DNA of 64,000 bases from Thermomonas carbonis. GTDB lineage: Bacteria > Pseudomonadota > Gammaproteobacteria > Xanthomonadales > Xanthomonadaceae. The DNA lies in the NCBI RefSeq assembly GCF_014396975.1, contig NZ_CP060719.1, positions 1,770,001 through 1,834,000 of the forward strand, read 5' to 3'. A program made the translations under genes and the position numbers. The notes under the pieces were generated by a model that saw nothing but the letters and a program-made list of their open reading frames with translations, was not told the origin of the DNA and ran no database searches. Shown here piece by piece: positions 12,001 through 23,282 of this stretch (positions are counted from its first letter, which is position 1; every line of letters starts with the position of its first letter).

Positions 12001-13629
12001 ATGACCCTACGCATCGCGATGGCGCAGTTCGATTTCCCGGTCGGCGACGTGGCCGGCAACCGCGACAGGATCGCGCGCATGATCACGGAGGCGCGCGACG
12101 AACACGGCGCCGACATCGTGCTGTTCCCCGAGCTGGCGCTGTCCGGCTATCCGCCGGAAGACCTGCTGTACCGGCCGTCGTTCCTGCGTGATTGCGAAGC
12201 GGCATTGAATGACATCGCGGCGAATGTGCAGGGCATCGTTGCGGTGGTCGGATGGCCGCAGAGCGCCGGCGCGGTGGTCTACAACGCCGCCAGCGTGCTG
12301 CGCGATGGTGTCATCGAACAGACCTATCGCAAGCGCGAATTGCCGAACTACGCGGTGTTCGACGAGCGCCGCTATTTCGATGTCGATCCGGATCGCGACG
12401 ATTGCGTGTTCGAGGTCAATGGCACCCAGGTCGGGCTGGTCATCTGCGAGGACCTGTGGTTTGCAGAACCGATTGCTTCGACGGTGGCCAAGGGCGCACA
12501 GCTGGTGCTGGTGCCGAACGCCTCGCCGTTCGAGCGCGACAAGCATGCGCAGCGAGATGAATTGCTCGCGCAGCGCACGCGCGAGACCGGTGCGGCGATT
12601 GCGTATCTGAACGTGGTCGGCGGACAGGATGCGCTGGTGTTCGATGGCGCGTCGGTGGTGGCCGATGGCGATGGCAACGTGCATCCGGCCGCGGCGGCGT
12701 TCACCGATCAATGGCTGTTGGTCGATTTCGATCCGGCGTCGCGCCGCTTCACTCCGGTGCAGTGGATGGTGGACGGCGACGAAAGCCGCGATGCGCTGGC
12801 CTGGCGCGCGGTGGTGCGCGGCACCCGCGACTACTTCGCCAAGAACGGGTTCAAGCATGCCTGGCTTGGGCTGAGCGGCGGCATCGACTCGTCGCTGGTG
12901 CTGGCCATCGCGGTCGATGCGCTCGGTGCGGAGAATGTCACCGCGGTGCGCATGCCCTCGCGCTACACAGCCGATCTCTCGAACGACCTGGCGCAGGAAC
13001 AATGCGACGCGATGGGCGTGACGCTGATCGCGCTGCCCATCGAAAAACCGTTCCAGGGTTACCTGGACACGCTGGCCGAGACCTTCGCCGGCAAGCCGGT
13101 CGACACCACCGAGGAAAACCTGCAGTCGCGCACCCGCGGCGCATTCCTGATGGCGCTGAGCAACAAGTTCGGCGGGCTGGTCCTGACCACCGGCAACAAG
13201 AGCGAGTACGCGGTCGGCTACGCCACCATCTACGGCGACATGTGCGGCGGCTACGCGCCGATCAAGGACCTGTACAAGACCGAGGTGTTCGCGCTGGCAC
13301 GCTGGCGCAACACCGTCGGCGACCGGGTGGTGCCGGAGGCGGTGATCGAGCGGCCGCCGTCGGCGGAACTGCGCGACAACCAGAAGGACCAGGATTCGCT
13401 GCCGCCGTACGACGTGCTCGACGCGATCCTCTTGCGCCACGTCGACCAGGAGCAGTCGCGCGAGGAGATCGTCGCCGCCGGCTTCGATGCCGCCACCGTC
13501 GACAAGGTGCTGAAGCTGGTGCGCATCGGCGAATGGAAGCGGCACCAGGCCGCGCCGGGTCCGAAGGTGAGCCGGCGCGCGTTCGGGCGCGAGCGGCGCT
13601 ATCCGATCACCAACGGGTATCGCGACTGA
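12001..13629 (+). CDS. nadE: Glutamine-dependent NAD+ synthetase
   Basis: 542 residues, two domains. N-terminal nitrilase-like glutaminase with the E-K-C triad E44 (LFPELALSGY), K111 (YRKRELPNY) and C149 (GLVICEDLWF). C-terminal synthetase domain with the ATP pyrophosphatase P-loop LGLSGGIDSSLVLAIAVDAL and NKSEYAVGYATIYGDM. Makes NAD+ from deamido-NAD, ATP and glutamine, the last step of NAD synthesis, in the cytosol. Monocistronic by layout; a 60-bp perfect hairpin separates it from the convergent VWA gene. Confidence 0.97.
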   Translation: MTLRIAMAQFDFPVGDVAGNRDRIARMITEARDEHGADIVLFPELALSGYPPEDLLYRPSFLRDCEAALNDIAANVQGIVAVVGWPQSAGAVVYNAASVLRDGVIEQTYRKRELPNYAVFDERRYFDVDPDRDDCVFEVNGTQVGLVICEDLWFAEPIASTVAKGAQLVLVPNASPFERDKHAQRDELLAQRTRETGAAIAYLNVVGGQDALVFDGASVVADGDGNVHPAAAAFTDQWLLVDFDPASRRFTPVQWMVDGDESRDALAWRAVVRGTRDYFAKNGFKHAWLGLSGGIDSSLVLAIAVDALGAENVTAVRMPSRYTADLSNDLAQEQCDAMGVTLIALPIEKPFQGYLDTLAETFAGKPVDTTEENLQSRTRGAFLMALSNKFGGLVLTTGNKSEYAVGYATIYGDMCGGYAPIKDLYKTEVFALARWRNTVGDRVVPEAVIERPPSAELRDNQKDQDSLPPYDVLDAILLRHVDQEQSREEIVAAGFDAATVDKVLKLVRIGEWKRHQAAPGPKVSRRAFGRERRYPITNGYRD

Positions 13630-13640
13630 GAGGAAAGGGG

Positions 13641-13700
13641 AAAAGTGGGGTCAGAGTGGCCTTTTCTGCGAAGCGAAAAGGCCACTCTGACCCCACTTTT
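13641..13700. repeat. Perfect 26-bp-arm inverted repeat, bidirectional terminator / REP-like element
   Basis: Left arm 13641-13666 (AAAAGTGGGGTCAGAGTGGC then CTTTTC) and right arm 13675-13700 are exact reverse complements, separated by 8 nt (TGCGAAGC). It lies 11 bp after nadE and 3 bp before the end of the opposing VWA gene, ends in T-runs on both strands, and so can terminate both genes. Length, symmetry and the GGGGTCAGAGTGG core resemble dispersed palindromic repeats of Xanthomonadaceae (recalled, not searched). No second copy seen in the window. Confidence 0.85.
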
Positions 13701-13703
13701 TGA

Positions 13704-15131
13704 TTACTGCGCGATCCGCGGCTGCCTGGTCGGTCGGCAGACGCCGCGGTCATAGGCGCCAGTGCGGCGCAGGATGTCGTCGGCCTGCGGTTCGATGCGG
13801 CGGCCCACCAGCAACGATCCCACCACGCGTTCGATCAGGCCGTCCAGCCGGGTGACCACGTAGCAGGGCACGTCAGGTTCGTCGTGCGGCAGGCCGACGC
13901 CGCTGTCGTCGGTGAGGAACAGGTAGCGGCTCTGGGTGACCGCTGCCATCGAGCGCATCAGGTATTGCGCGTCATCGGCCACGCCACTGGCTGCGACCGG
14001 CACGATGTGCACGCCGCGCGCACGCAGGGCCAAGGCCTGTTGCCACGCGTCGTCGGCCAGTTCTGCGTGCGGCGGCGCATCCGCGACATGCAGCAGCACT
14101 TTGGCCGCATCCGTGCGCCAATCGAAGCGGTTGGCCTCGACGAAGGCACGATCCACCGCTTCGGGATAGTCGCCGCCACCGCCGGCCTGCTGGTCGCCCA
14201 GGTGCTCGCGCAGGTCTGCGAGGTTGCGGGTGAACTCGAAACGCCGGATGACGTACTCGTCTCCCTGATCGCGATACACCAGCAGGCCCACACGGATGTC
14301 GGTGTCCGTGCGGATGCGCCGCAGCGTGGTCACGATGCTGTCCAGTTCCGCCTGCAGGTAATCCAGTTCATCGCTCATGCTGCCGGTGGTGTCGATGGCC
14401 AGCAGGAGGTCGAGTGCCTCTGGAGCGCGACCGGCGATGGGCAGGGTGATGCTGATCGTGCGATCCGCGCCACGCCGCTCGAGGTCCACGCTGCGCTGGA
14501 TCGGCTGCGATCCACCTGCGTCCACGGCGAGTTGCAGGTGCCCCGCCAATCCGTCCAGTGACGGGAAGAACACCGCCATGCCATTGGCGGCGGTCGGCAA
14601 GTGCAGGGTGCGTCCGCGACCGTCGCTGACCGACACATCCGCGAAGGCCACCGGTTGGCCGTTCTTGCCAACCACCCGCACCTGCAGCGGCGAGCGCGTA
14701 TCCACGAACGGCAGGCCGGTTTGCGTGCGACCTTGCAGATAACGCTCGGCGTAACGTGCGTACTGGCCGGGGTTGAGCAGGTCGTCGTAATCGCCGGCGG
14801 TCAGGGTGCCGGACTGCACCTGCTGGCGGGCGTCGCCATGTTCCGGTTCACCGGGTGCGATGGATTTCGCTTCGGCACTGGCGCGAATGCGGCTGCCGCT
14901 GACCATCACGCTTTCCAGTCTCGCGCTGCTCGCGGCGGCATCCGCAGCGGGTGCCATCAGCCCGACGGGTGCGGCTGGTGCCGGTGGTGCGGGCGGTGGC
15001 ATCGCCTCGCGTGCAGCATCGGTCGTGGTCGCCTCTGTGCCGGCAACCGTCTCGCGATGGGCGGCGCAACCCGCGAGCAGCAGGCCGGCGATGGCCAGGG
15101 GGAGCAAGCGTGCTTGGAAATGCGTGGTCAT
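13704..15131 (-). CDS. VWA-domain lipoprotein
   Basis: 475 residues. Signal peptide ends in LLLAGC, with Cys22 as the lipidated residue. Residues about 25-75 are Pro/Ala/Ser-rich and disordered. The von Willebrand A domain begins DLLLAIDTTGSMSDELDYLQ; its MIDAS motif reads DTTGS, with Thr in place of the usual first Ser, and later FTRNLADLREHL and VLLHVADAPPH. Probably surface- or periplasm-facing and binding a protein partner through the metal site. No function can be assigned. Convergent with nadE; no operon partner. Confidence 0.8.
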   Translation of the reverse strand: MTTHFQARLLPLAIAGLLLAGCAAHRETVAGTEATTTDAAREAMPPPAPPAPAAPVGLMAPAADAAASSARLESVMVSGSRIRASAEAKSIAPGEPEHGDARQQVQSGTLTAGDYDDLLNPGQYARYAERYLQGRTQTGLPFVDTRSPLQVRVVGKNGQPVAFADVSVSDGRGRTLHLPTAANGMAVFFPSLDGLAGHLQLAVDAGGSQPIQRSVDLERRGADRTISITLPIAGRAPEALDLLLAIDTTGSMSDELDYLQAELDSIVTTLRRIRTDTDIRVGLLVYRDQGDEYVIRRFEFTRNLADLREHLGDQQAGGGGDYPEAVDRAFVEANRFDWRTDAAKVLLHVADAPPHAELADDAWQQALALRARGVHIVPVAASGVADDAQYLMRSMAAVTQSRYLFLTDDSGVGLPHDEPDVPCYVVTRLDGLIERVVGSLLVGRRIEPQADDILRRTGAYDRGVCRPTRQPRIAQ

Positions 15132-15230
15132 CGAGGGCGTCCTCTGCAGTGGCGTTCAACCGGCGAGCCGGGCGTGCCAAGCGGAAACGCGGGACGACCT
15201 CAAACGGGGTTGCGACCCATCAAATGAAAA

Positions 15231-15268
15231 AGGGTGGCGTGATGTTCCGAAGAACCTCACGCCACCCT
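15231..15268 (-). terminator. Terminator after bamD
   Basis: 17-bp stem with one mismatch (AGGGTGGCGTGATGTTC / GAACCTCACGCCACCCT) and a CGAA loop, followed on the minus strand by TTTTT. It lies about 33 bp past the bamD stop, on the path of minus-strand transcription. Confidence 0.8.
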
Positions 15269-15301
15269 TGTTGTTCGCTGCACGTGTGCGGCGTTGGCCG
15301 G

Positions 15302-16141
15302 TCAGTTGCCGTTGAGCGGGTTCAGGCGGGCTATGATGCCCTTGCCCTTGGGCCAGTCGCCGGCCAGCCACGGATGCTGCGGGTCGTTCTGCTGCAGCAC
15401 CCGCTTGGCATCGGCGGCCAGGGTCGCGTTGCCCATCCGCGTGTAGGACTCGGCGAGCAGGGCGACGGCGTCGTTCTGGTATGCGGTCTGCGGGTAGGTT
15501 TCCAGCAGATGGGTCGCACGGTCGCTCGCTGATACCCAGGCACCGCGCTGCAGGTAGTACAGGCCGGTGTTGAGCTCGAAGCGGGCGAACTCGTTGCGCA
15601 GGAAGATCATGCGCTGGCGGGCGTCGGCGTCGTAGCGGCTGTTCGGATAGCGCGTGGTCACGATGTTGAAGTCGTTATAGGCCTGCTGCGGGGCCTGCAG
15701 GTCGCGCGTGCTCATGTCCAGCTTGAACGCCTTGGACAGGAATACCGTGTTGCGGCTCATGTTGCTGAGGCCGCGCAGGTAATAGAGGTAGGCGATGTTC
15801 TTGTGGGTCGGATACGTGCGGATGAAGCGGTCGATGGTCGACACCGCTTCGTCGTACTTGCCGGCCTTGTGCTCCGCGTAGGCCTGTTCCATCAATGCCT
15901 GTTCGGTGTACGGGCCATACGGGTACTGCGCGATCAGCCGGCCGAAGGTCTCGACCGCAGTGCTCCAGCGGCCCTGCTCCATCGATCCGTGGGCCTTGTC
16001 GTAGAGCTGGCTGACCGGCAGGCCCTCGTTCTTGTCCTTGTCCTTGAACATGCCCTTGACGCTGGAACAACCGCTTGCGGCGAGGACCAGGGCGACGAGC
16101 AGGGCGGGGCGCAGCAGGGTGGAACGGGCGGGCATGAGCAT
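15302..16141 (-). CDS. bamD: Outer membrane assembly lipoprotein BamD
   Basis: About 279 residues. Lipobox LAASGC puts the acylated Cys near residue 25; five TPR-like repeats follow ([40 protein letters not shown] and others) with the BamD pattern [20 protein letters not shown]. Subunit of the BAM complex that folds beta-barrel proteins into the outer membrane; essential in most gammaproteobacteria. Start at 16141 (MLMPARS) or 16135 (MPARS) is preferred over the longer frame from 16162 because it gives a normal signal peptide; neither has a strong ribosome site. Divergent from rluD. Confidence 0.95.
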   Translation of the reverse strand: MLMPARSTLLRPALLVALVLAASGCSSVKGMFKDKDKNEGLPVSQLYDKAHGSMEQGRWSTAVETFGRLIAQYPYGPYTEQALMEQAYAEHKAGKYDEAVSTIDRFIRTYPTHKNIAYLYYLRGLSNMSRNTVFLSKAFKLDMSTRDLQAPQQAYNDFNIVTTRYPNSRYDADARQRMIFLRNEFARFELNTGLYYLQRGAWVSASDRATHLLETYPQTAYQNDAVALLAESYTRMGNATLAADAKRVLQQNDPQHPWLAGDWPKGKGIIARLNPLNGN

Positions 16142-16251
16142 CGAGTCGGCGCCTGGAGGCACGGAGGCCTGGAGAGGGTGGGATAATACCAGCCCGTTTT
16201 GAGTGTCGGGCCGCCGCCGCTGTGCGGCGCCTGAACCGCCAGCCTGATCCC

Positions 16252-17235
16252 ATGACCGAATCCGTAAGCCCCCGCCACGTCATCGTCCCCCAATCCGCAG
16301 CCGGCCGCCGGCTGGACGCGGTGCTGGCCGAACTGTTCCCGGAGTATTCGCGCTCGCGGTTGTCGGCATGGATCAAGTCCGGCGATGTCACCGTCGATGG
16401 CGCTGCGCCACGTGGTCGCGATCCCGTCCGCGGCGGCGAGGAAATCACCCTCTCCGCGGTGCAGGAAACCCAGACCCACGCGGTCGCCGAGGACATCCCG
16501 CTGGACATCCTGTACGAGGACGAGCACGTCTTCGTCCTCGACAAGCCGGCCGGGCTGGTGGTCCATCCCGGCGCAGGCAATCCGACCGGCACCCTGGTCA
16601 ATGCCCTGCTGAACCGCGATGCCAGCCTGGAATTGTTGCCGCGTGCCGGCATCGTCCATCGCTTGGACAAGGACACCAGCGGGGTCATGGTGGTGGCGCG
16701 CACCCTGCCGGCGCATACCTCGCTGGTGGCGCAGCTGTCCGCACGCAATGTCCATCGCCAGTACCTGGCGATCGTCGCCGGTGCGCTGGTATCGGGCGGC
16801 AGCGCGCGCACCGGGATCGACCGCCACCCGCGCGACCGCCTGCGCATGGCCGTGCGCGAGGACGGCAAGGACGCAGTGACCCATTACCGCCTGCGCGAAC
16901 GCTTCCGCAACCACACTGCGCTGGAATGCCGGCTCGAGACCGGCCGCACCCACCAGATCCGCGTGCACATGAACCACCTCAAGCACCCGATCGTCGGCGA
17001 TCCGTTGTACGGCGGGTCGTTCAAGCTGCCCAAGGCCGCCAGTGACGACTTCATTGCGGCGCTGCGTGGGTTCAAGCGGCAGGCGCTGCATGCGGAAGTG
17101 CTGGAATTCACTCATCCGGTGACTGCCGATCCGATCCGTTGCAGTGCGCCGCTGCCCGCGGACATGCAACACCTGCTGCGCCTGCTGCGCGAGGATGCCG
17201 CGGCCCACGCGGAGGCGGAGCGCCAGCGTCGATGA
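16252..17235 (+). CDS. rluD: 23S rRNA pseudouridine synthase RluD
   Basis: 327 residues. N-terminal S4 domain ([31 protein letters not shown]), then the RluA-family catalytic domain with [19 protein letters not shown], whose Asp (HRLDKDTSG) is the nucleophile, and [20 protein letters not shown]. Makes pseudouridines in helix 69 of 23S rRNA. The ATG at 16252 gives the normal N-terminus; an upstream GTG at 16222 is possible but adds ten unconserved residues. Divergent from bamD, an arrangement common in gammaproteobacteria, and overlaps pgeF by 4 nt. Confidence 0.95.
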   Translation: MTESVSPRHVIVPQSAAGRRLDAVLAELFPEYSRSRLSAWIKSGDVTVDGAAPRGRDPVRGGEEITLSAVQETQTHAVAEDIPLDILYEDEHVFVLDKPAGLVVHPGAGNPTGTLVNALLNRDASLELLPRAGIVHRLDKDTSGVMVVARTLPAHTSLVAQLSARNVHRQYLAIVAGALVSGGSARTGIDRHPRDRLRMAVREDGKDAVTHYRLRERFRNHTALECRLETGRTHQIRVHMNHLKHPIVGDPLYGGSFKLPKAASDDFIAALRGFKRQALHAEVLEFTHPVTADPIRCSAPLPADMQHLLRLLREDAAAHAEAERQRR

Positions 17236-17965
17236 GCGCCTGGCTGGACGCCGACTGGCCCGCGCCGCCCGGCGTCCGCGCGCTGACCACCACGCGCCAC
17301 GGGCTGGGCGTCTCGCAGCCGCCGTTCGATACGTTCAACCTCGGCGCGCGCTGCGGCGATGACCCGGACGCGGTGATCGAGAACCGCCAGCAGTTGGGGC
17401 TGCCTTGGACCTGCCCTCGCTACCGCGCTGGCTGCGGCAGGTGCATGGCGTGGAGGTCGCATGCGAGCCAGGCTTCGATGAACCCGAAGCCGATGCCTCC
17501 GTCACCACCTCGCCTGGCACCGTCCTGGCCATCCTCACCGCCGACTGCCTGCCGGTGGTGTTCGCGGCACCAGGCGGCGGTGAAATCGCCGCTGCCCACG
17601 CGGGCTGGCGCGGGCTGTGCGCGGGCGTGCTGGAAGCGACGGTGGCGGCGATGCGGACACCGGCGGACAAGCTCGTCGCCTGGCTCGGCCCGGCCGCCGG
17701 ACCGCAGGCCTACGAAATCGGTGAAGAGGTCTTCGCGGCCTTCGTGTCGCGCGATGCCGGTGCCGGCGCAGCGTTCGCGCCGACTCGGCCCGGCCACTGG
17801 AAGGTCGATCTGTATGCGTTGGCGCGTCGCCGCCTTGCTGCGGTCGGCGTCACCCAGGTGCATGGCGGTGCGTTCTGCACGATCAGCGATCCGGCGCGGT
17901 TTTTTTCCCATCGCCGCGATGGGCGCAGTGGCCGCATCGCCACCGTTGCGTGGATCGAGCGGTGA
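17232..17965 (+). CDS. pgeF: PgeF/YfiH family peptidoglycan-editing multicopper oxidase, apparent frameshift
   Basis: The ATG at 17232 (overlapping the rluD stop as ATGA) gives [20 protein letters not shown] up to ENRQQLG; the protein then continues one frame over as [20 protein letters not shown] to the stop at 17965. Adding one G to the GGGG at 17396-17399 joins the parts into a 244-residue protein, the normal length. Metal ligands QVHG, TADCLPV and AHAGWRG are intact. The family removes wrongly incorporated residues from peptidoglycan precursors (older name: laccase-like polyphenol oxidase). Probably a sequencing error, since all family motifs survive. Confidence 0.85.
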
Positions 17966-18519
17966 GCCATCCCGTGCCGCCCACCTTGTTCCAGCAGGCG
18001 CTGGGTGCGGCGTTCTTCAAGTTGCCGGCACCGGTGCGCACCCTGCATGCGGTGCGCGGTACCGCGCGCTACGCCGGAATCGCCAGTGTCGAGCGCGGAC
18101 GCAATCCGCTGGCACGGCTGTGCGCACGCATCGCCGGCTTGCCCGGCGCGATGCAGGACGTGCCGATCACCGTCGAATTCACCGCCGACACGCGCAGCGA
18201 AACCTGGCATCGCGATTTCGCCGGCACGCGCATGCACTCGCGGCTGGCATACAAGAATGGCCTGCTCCGCGAGCAGATCGGCCCGCTGCAGTTCCGCCAT
18301 GCGCTGCTGGCCAATGCCGGTGCGATCTGGTGGCGGGTCGCGGGCGTGCGCGTGTTCGGCGTGCTGCCACTGCCGGCGCGCTGGTTCCGTGGCGTGCGCT
18401 GTCGCGAATCCGAGCACGAAGGCCGCTACGAATTCAGCATCGATGCGCGCCTGCCGCTGGTTGGCCGCGTCATCCGCTACCAAGGCTGGCTGCTGCCGGT
18501 GGACGATGCCGCAGGCTGA
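17962..18519 (+). CDS. DUF4166 domain protein
   Basis: 185 residues from the GTG at 17962, which overlaps the pgeF stop (GTGA). Recognisable DUF4166 features: LRTLHAVRGTARYAG near the start, WHRDFAGTRMHS in the middle and a C-terminal EGRYEFSIDARLPLVGRVIR barrel-like region. This domain often forms the C-terminal part of saccharopine-dehydrogenase-like proteins but is free-standing here. Function unknown. Shares an apparent operon with rluD, pgeF and the DCC gene, with overlaps at every junction. Confidence 0.75.
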   Translation: MSHPVPPTLFQQALGAAFFKLPAPVRTLHAVRGTARYAGIASVERGRNPLARLCARIAGLPGAMQDVPITVEFTADTRSETWHRDFAGTRMHSRLAYKNGLLREQIGPLQFRHALLANAGAIWWRVAGVRVFGVLPLPARWFRGVRCRESEHEGRYEFSIDARLPLVGRVIRYQGWLLPVDDAAG

Positions 18520-18931
18520 GCCCGGCGGCGCGGTCATCGTGTTCGATGGCGTGTGCGTGCTCTGCAACGGCTGGGTCGGGTTCCTGTTGCGGCACGACCG
18601 TCGCGCTCGCTATCGCTACGCCGCGATGCAATCGGATACGGGCCGCGATCTGCTGGCTTCGCATGGGCTGGATCCCGACGACCCGGCCTCGTTCCTGCTG
18701 GTCGAACAGGATGTCGGCAACTCGCCGCGCATCTCCACCGATTCCGATGCGATCCGTCGCGTGTTGGCGGGACTGGGTGGCGGTTGGTGCGCGGCGCATG
18801 TGATCGCGCTTGTTCCGCGCCGCGTTCGCGATGCGGCGTATCGCTGGCTCGCCCGCAACCGCTACCGCTGGTTCGGACGCAACGAGGCCTGCAGCGTGCC
18901 CGCGCCCGAGCATCGCCAGCGCTTCCTCTGA
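18506..18931 (+). CDS. DCC-family thiol-disulfide oxidoreductase-like protein (YuxK/DUF393)
   Basis: 141 residues, beginning MPQAEPGGAVIVFDGVCVLC. The DxxCxxC motif FDGVCVLCNGW (Asp-Gly-Val-Cys-Val-Leu-Cys) names the DCC family, predicted thioredoxin-like proteins; the end ARNRYRWFGRNEAC is also typical. Start ATG at 18506 lies 14 nt inside the DUF4166 gene, so the genes are probably translated together. Redox role is predicted from the motif only; no substrate known. Confidence 0.85.
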   Translation: MPQAEPGGAVIVFDGVCVLCNGWVGFLLRHDRRARYRYAAMQSDTGRDLLASHGLDPDDPASFLLVEQDVGNSPRISTDSDAIRRVLAGLGGGWCAAHVIALVPRRVRDAAYRWLARNRYRWFGRNEACSVPAPEHRQRFL

Positions 18932-18984
18932 ATCCGGCCGCAGGCGATGTGCACGCGTGCCGTCGTCAGCGCGCGCGATATGGA

Positions 18985-20348
<1,364 letters not shown>

Positions 20349-20352
<4 letters not shown>

Positions 20353-22162
20353 GACGCCTCCTGCCAGGAACGCGACAGCCGCATCGCGGCATTGATCAGG
20401 CCCACGTGCGAATACGTCTGCGGGAAGTTGCCCCAGCCTTCGCCATCCTCGAAGGCCATGTCCTCCGACAGCAGCCCCAGCCGATTGCGGCGCGCCAGCA
20501 CGCGTTCGAACAACTCGCGCGCCTCGTCCTTGCGCCCGATCGCGGCCAGCGCGTCGATGTACCAGAACGTGCAGATGGTGAAGCTGGTTTCGGGTGCGCC
20601 GAAATCGTCGGGTGCCACGTAGCGGAACACGCCATCGCCGTGCCGCAGTTCGCGGCCGATCGCCTCGACGGTGGCCGCATAGCGCGGATCGTCAGCGGAC
20701 AGGAAGCCGATATCCGCCAGCAGCAGCAGCGAGGCATCCAGATAGTCGCTCTGGAATGACGCGCTGAAGTGGTTGGCATCCGCCCGCCAGGCGCGTGCCA
20801 GGGTGATCGCGTGGATATGGTCGGCGCACTCGCGCCAATGCGCCGCGCGATCGTCCAGGCCGAGTTTCGACGCAATCTTGCCGAGACGGTCGCAGGCCGC
20901 CCAGCACATCGCCGCGGTGTAGGTATGCACTTCGGCGCGGCCGCGGAATTCCCACAAGCCCGCATCGGGGACGTCGAACAGGGCGAACGCGTGTTCGCCC
21001 AGTGGCTCGAGCCGGGCGAAGGTGCCGGCATCGCCGGGATCGGCCAGGCGCTGGTCGAAGAACAACTGGGTCGATGCCAGCACCACGCTGCCATAGACAT
21101 CGTGCTGCTTCTGGATCCAGGCCAGGTTGCCGCGACGCACCGGGCCCATGCCGCGGTAGCCGGCCAGCGATGCGACCTCGTGTTCCTCGAGTTGTTCCTC
21201 GAAACCGATTCCATACAACGGCTGAAGGCTGCCGTCGTGGGTGGCGATGTTGAAGATGTAGCGCAGGAACTCCTCCATGCTGCGGGTCGCGCCGAGTCGG
21301 TTGAGCGCGCGCACCACGAACGCCGCATCGCGCAGCCAGCAATAGCGGTAGTCCCAGTTGCGCGAGGAGCCCGGTGCCTCCGGGATGGAAGTGGTCATCG
21401 CCGCGATGATCGCGCCGCTGTCTTCGTACTGGCAGAGCTTGAGCGTGATCGCGCTGCGGATCACCGCGTCCTGCCATTCCAGAGGGATCGACAGATAGCG
21501 CACCCATTCGCGCCAGTAATCCAGGGTGCGGCCCAGCGCCTCCTCGACGTAACCATCGATCGAGCGAGCCAGCGTTTCGTCCGGGCCGAGCACCAGATGC
21601 ATGCGGTGGCCGAGCACGAATGGCAGGCTGTCGCGCAGATAACGCACCGGCACGTCGGTGGTCAGGCGCAGGGTGAACGCCGGCAGCAGCCAGCGAATGT
21701 GATTGCTGCCCCAGGTCTGTTCGGGCACGCGCCCCCCCAGTCGGCCAGGGGCCGAGCCAGGACGCGAATGCGCGGATTGCCGGACAGCGGGCTGATCCGC
21801 CGGACGATCGAGACCGGACGATAGAAGCGTCCGTTCTGCCGCCAGCGCGGAGCGAAGTCGACGATCTCCAGCGATCCGCCACGCGTGTCGTGGAGCACCG
21901 TGCGCAGCACGGCGGTATTGGCGATGTAGGCCTGTTCGGCGTGCGAGAAATCCTCCAGCTCGATGCCGAAATCGCCGCCCTCGTGGTCGCGGGGCGACAG
22001 CAGCGCACAGAAGGCGGGGTCGCCGTCGAAGGCGGGCAGGCAGCCCCAGACCACGCGACCATGCGCATCCACCAGCGCGCCGAAACTGCCATTGCCGATG
22101 ACCCCGAGTTCGAGTCCGAAGTCGGCTTTGCCGTTGTTGGTCGACGCGTGATGCGGGTTCAT
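20349..22162 (-). CDS. Glycoside hydrolase family 15 protein (glucoamylase/trehalase-like), apparent frameshift
   Basis: Starts MNPHHASTNNGKADFGLELG at 22162. The first frame runs to LARPLADWGG; the rest, RVPEQTWGSNHIRWLLPAFT to the stop at 20349, is one frame over. The switch lies at seven C's (21732-21738); an eighth gives a continuous 604-residue protein, normal for bacterial GH15. Visible GH15 motifs: SRNWDYRYCWLRDAAF (Trp/Asp substrate site), DAGLWEFRGRAEVHTYTAAM (acid Glu region) and GNFPQTYSHVGLINAA. Placed between otsB and otsA with 4-nt overlaps on both sides, so it may act on trehalose or a related glucan. Enzyme specificity is open. Confidence 0.85.
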
Positions 22163-22935
22163 CGGGCAGGGTCTCCGTCGTCGTGGTCGGTGCCGGGCAT
22201 GCCCAGCCACGCACGTACATCAGCCGGGTCGAGCAGGCCGAAAGTCGCTGCGCTGTCCGGGCGTTTGCCGACAAGCACGCTGGTGCCGGCACGCGCATTG
22301 ATCACGCGGAAGCCGGATTCGTCGGTGAGGTCGTCGCCGGCGAAAACCGGATGCCGCCCGGCGAACGGCGCTTCCTCCAGGAAGGCTGCAATCGCACCAC
22401 CCTTGTCGCCGCCGACCGGCAGTAGTTCAACTACCCGGTCACCGTGCTGCAGCCGATAGCCGACCAACTGCGACAACGCGCTTTCGGCGAATGCGCGCAT
22501 GGCGTGCTCCGCCTGCGGCGCTGCGCGCCAATGCAAGGCGAATCCGGCACGCTTGTTCTCCACCATCGCACCACGATGATCGATCGCCAGCGTTTCCGCC
22601 TCGGCGCAGAGGCGGCGCAACAGCTGGCTTGCGATCGGTGCGCGATGTTCGACATTGCGCGAGCGTCGCTCCAATCCATGCAAGCCGGCGGCCGGCAATC
22701 GCAGCGGCCAGAACAGGTCGTCCAATGCCTCCAGCGAGCGGCCACTGACCAGCGCCAGGGCACCGTCCAGTTGCTCCGACAGTGCGTGCAGACGCTCCCT
22801 CAATCCGAGCGGGACGATCACCTTGTCGGGTGCGTCGGCGAATTCCAGGAGACAGCCATCCACGTCGAGAAACAAGGCCCAGCCCTGATCGGGCGGACTC
22901 GGACGCGGCCGTTGAGGTGCGGACCGTGCGTGCAT
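22159..22935 (-). CDS. otsB: Trehalose-phosphatase
   Basis: 258 residues. HAD fold: motif I ALFLDVDGCLLEFA (nucleophile Asp, acid/base Asp two residues later), ALVSGRSLEALDDLF, motif III PVGGDKGGAI and motif IV PVFAGDDLTDESGF. Removes phosphate from trehalose-6-phosphate. Heads the otsB-GH15-otsA operon; its stop overlaps the GH15 start codon (ATGA). Confidence 0.95.
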   Translation of the reverse strand: MHARSAPQRPRPSPPDQGWALFLDVDGCLLEFADAPDKVIVPLGLRERLHALSEQLDGALALVSGRSLEALDDLFWPLRLPAAGLHGLERRSRNVEHRAPIASQLLRRLCAEAETLAIDHRGAMVENKRAGFALHWRAAPQAEHAMRAFAESALSQLVGYRLQHGDRVVELLPVGGDKGGAIAAFLEEAPFAGRHPVFAGDDLTDESGFRVINARAGTSVLVGKRPDSAATFGLLDPADVRAWLGMPGTDHDDGDPAR

Positions 22936-23009
22936 CGGCGCAGTATGGCCAATGCGGTGTTAGCAGCAGGTTGATGCCGCCTTGCGATGCGGCGTCATCG
23001 CCGGAACCG

Positions 23010-23282
23010 TCATCGATCGAGCATGGGCTGCGGATCGGCCAGCAACCAGTCCAGCTTGCGTGCCTTCGGCTGTCGTTTGAGTTCATGCTCGGCGCGCGAA
23101 GCGCTGGCGCGATCCGGGTACGCACGACTGCCGAGCACGCATTCCGGCGGATGTGCACGGGTGTATTTCGCGCCGCGGCCGGACGCATGTTCGCGGAAGC
23201 GGCGTTCGATGTCGGTGGTGATGCCGGCATACACGCTGCCACCGCGACAGCGCAGCAGGTACAGGTGCCAGCCTTCGCTCAT
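23010..23282 (-). CDS. GIY-YIG nuclease family protein
   Basis: 90 residues, a bare GIY-YIG domain: [20 protein letters not shown] holds the two short motifs (SVY...AGI), with [10 protein letters not shown] supplying the Arg and His, and [15 protein letters not shown] the metal-binding Glu. Same class as the UPF0213/YhbQ proteins. The ATG at 23282 overlaps the stop of the M20 peptidase gene (ATGA), so the large upstream extension of the frame is a shadow. DNA repair role is commonly guessed but unproven. Confidence 0.88.
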   Translation of the reverse strand: MSEGWHLYLLRCRGGSVYAGITTDIERRFREHASGRGAKYTRAHPPECVLGSRAYPDRASASRAEHELKRQPKARKLDWLLADPQPMLDR

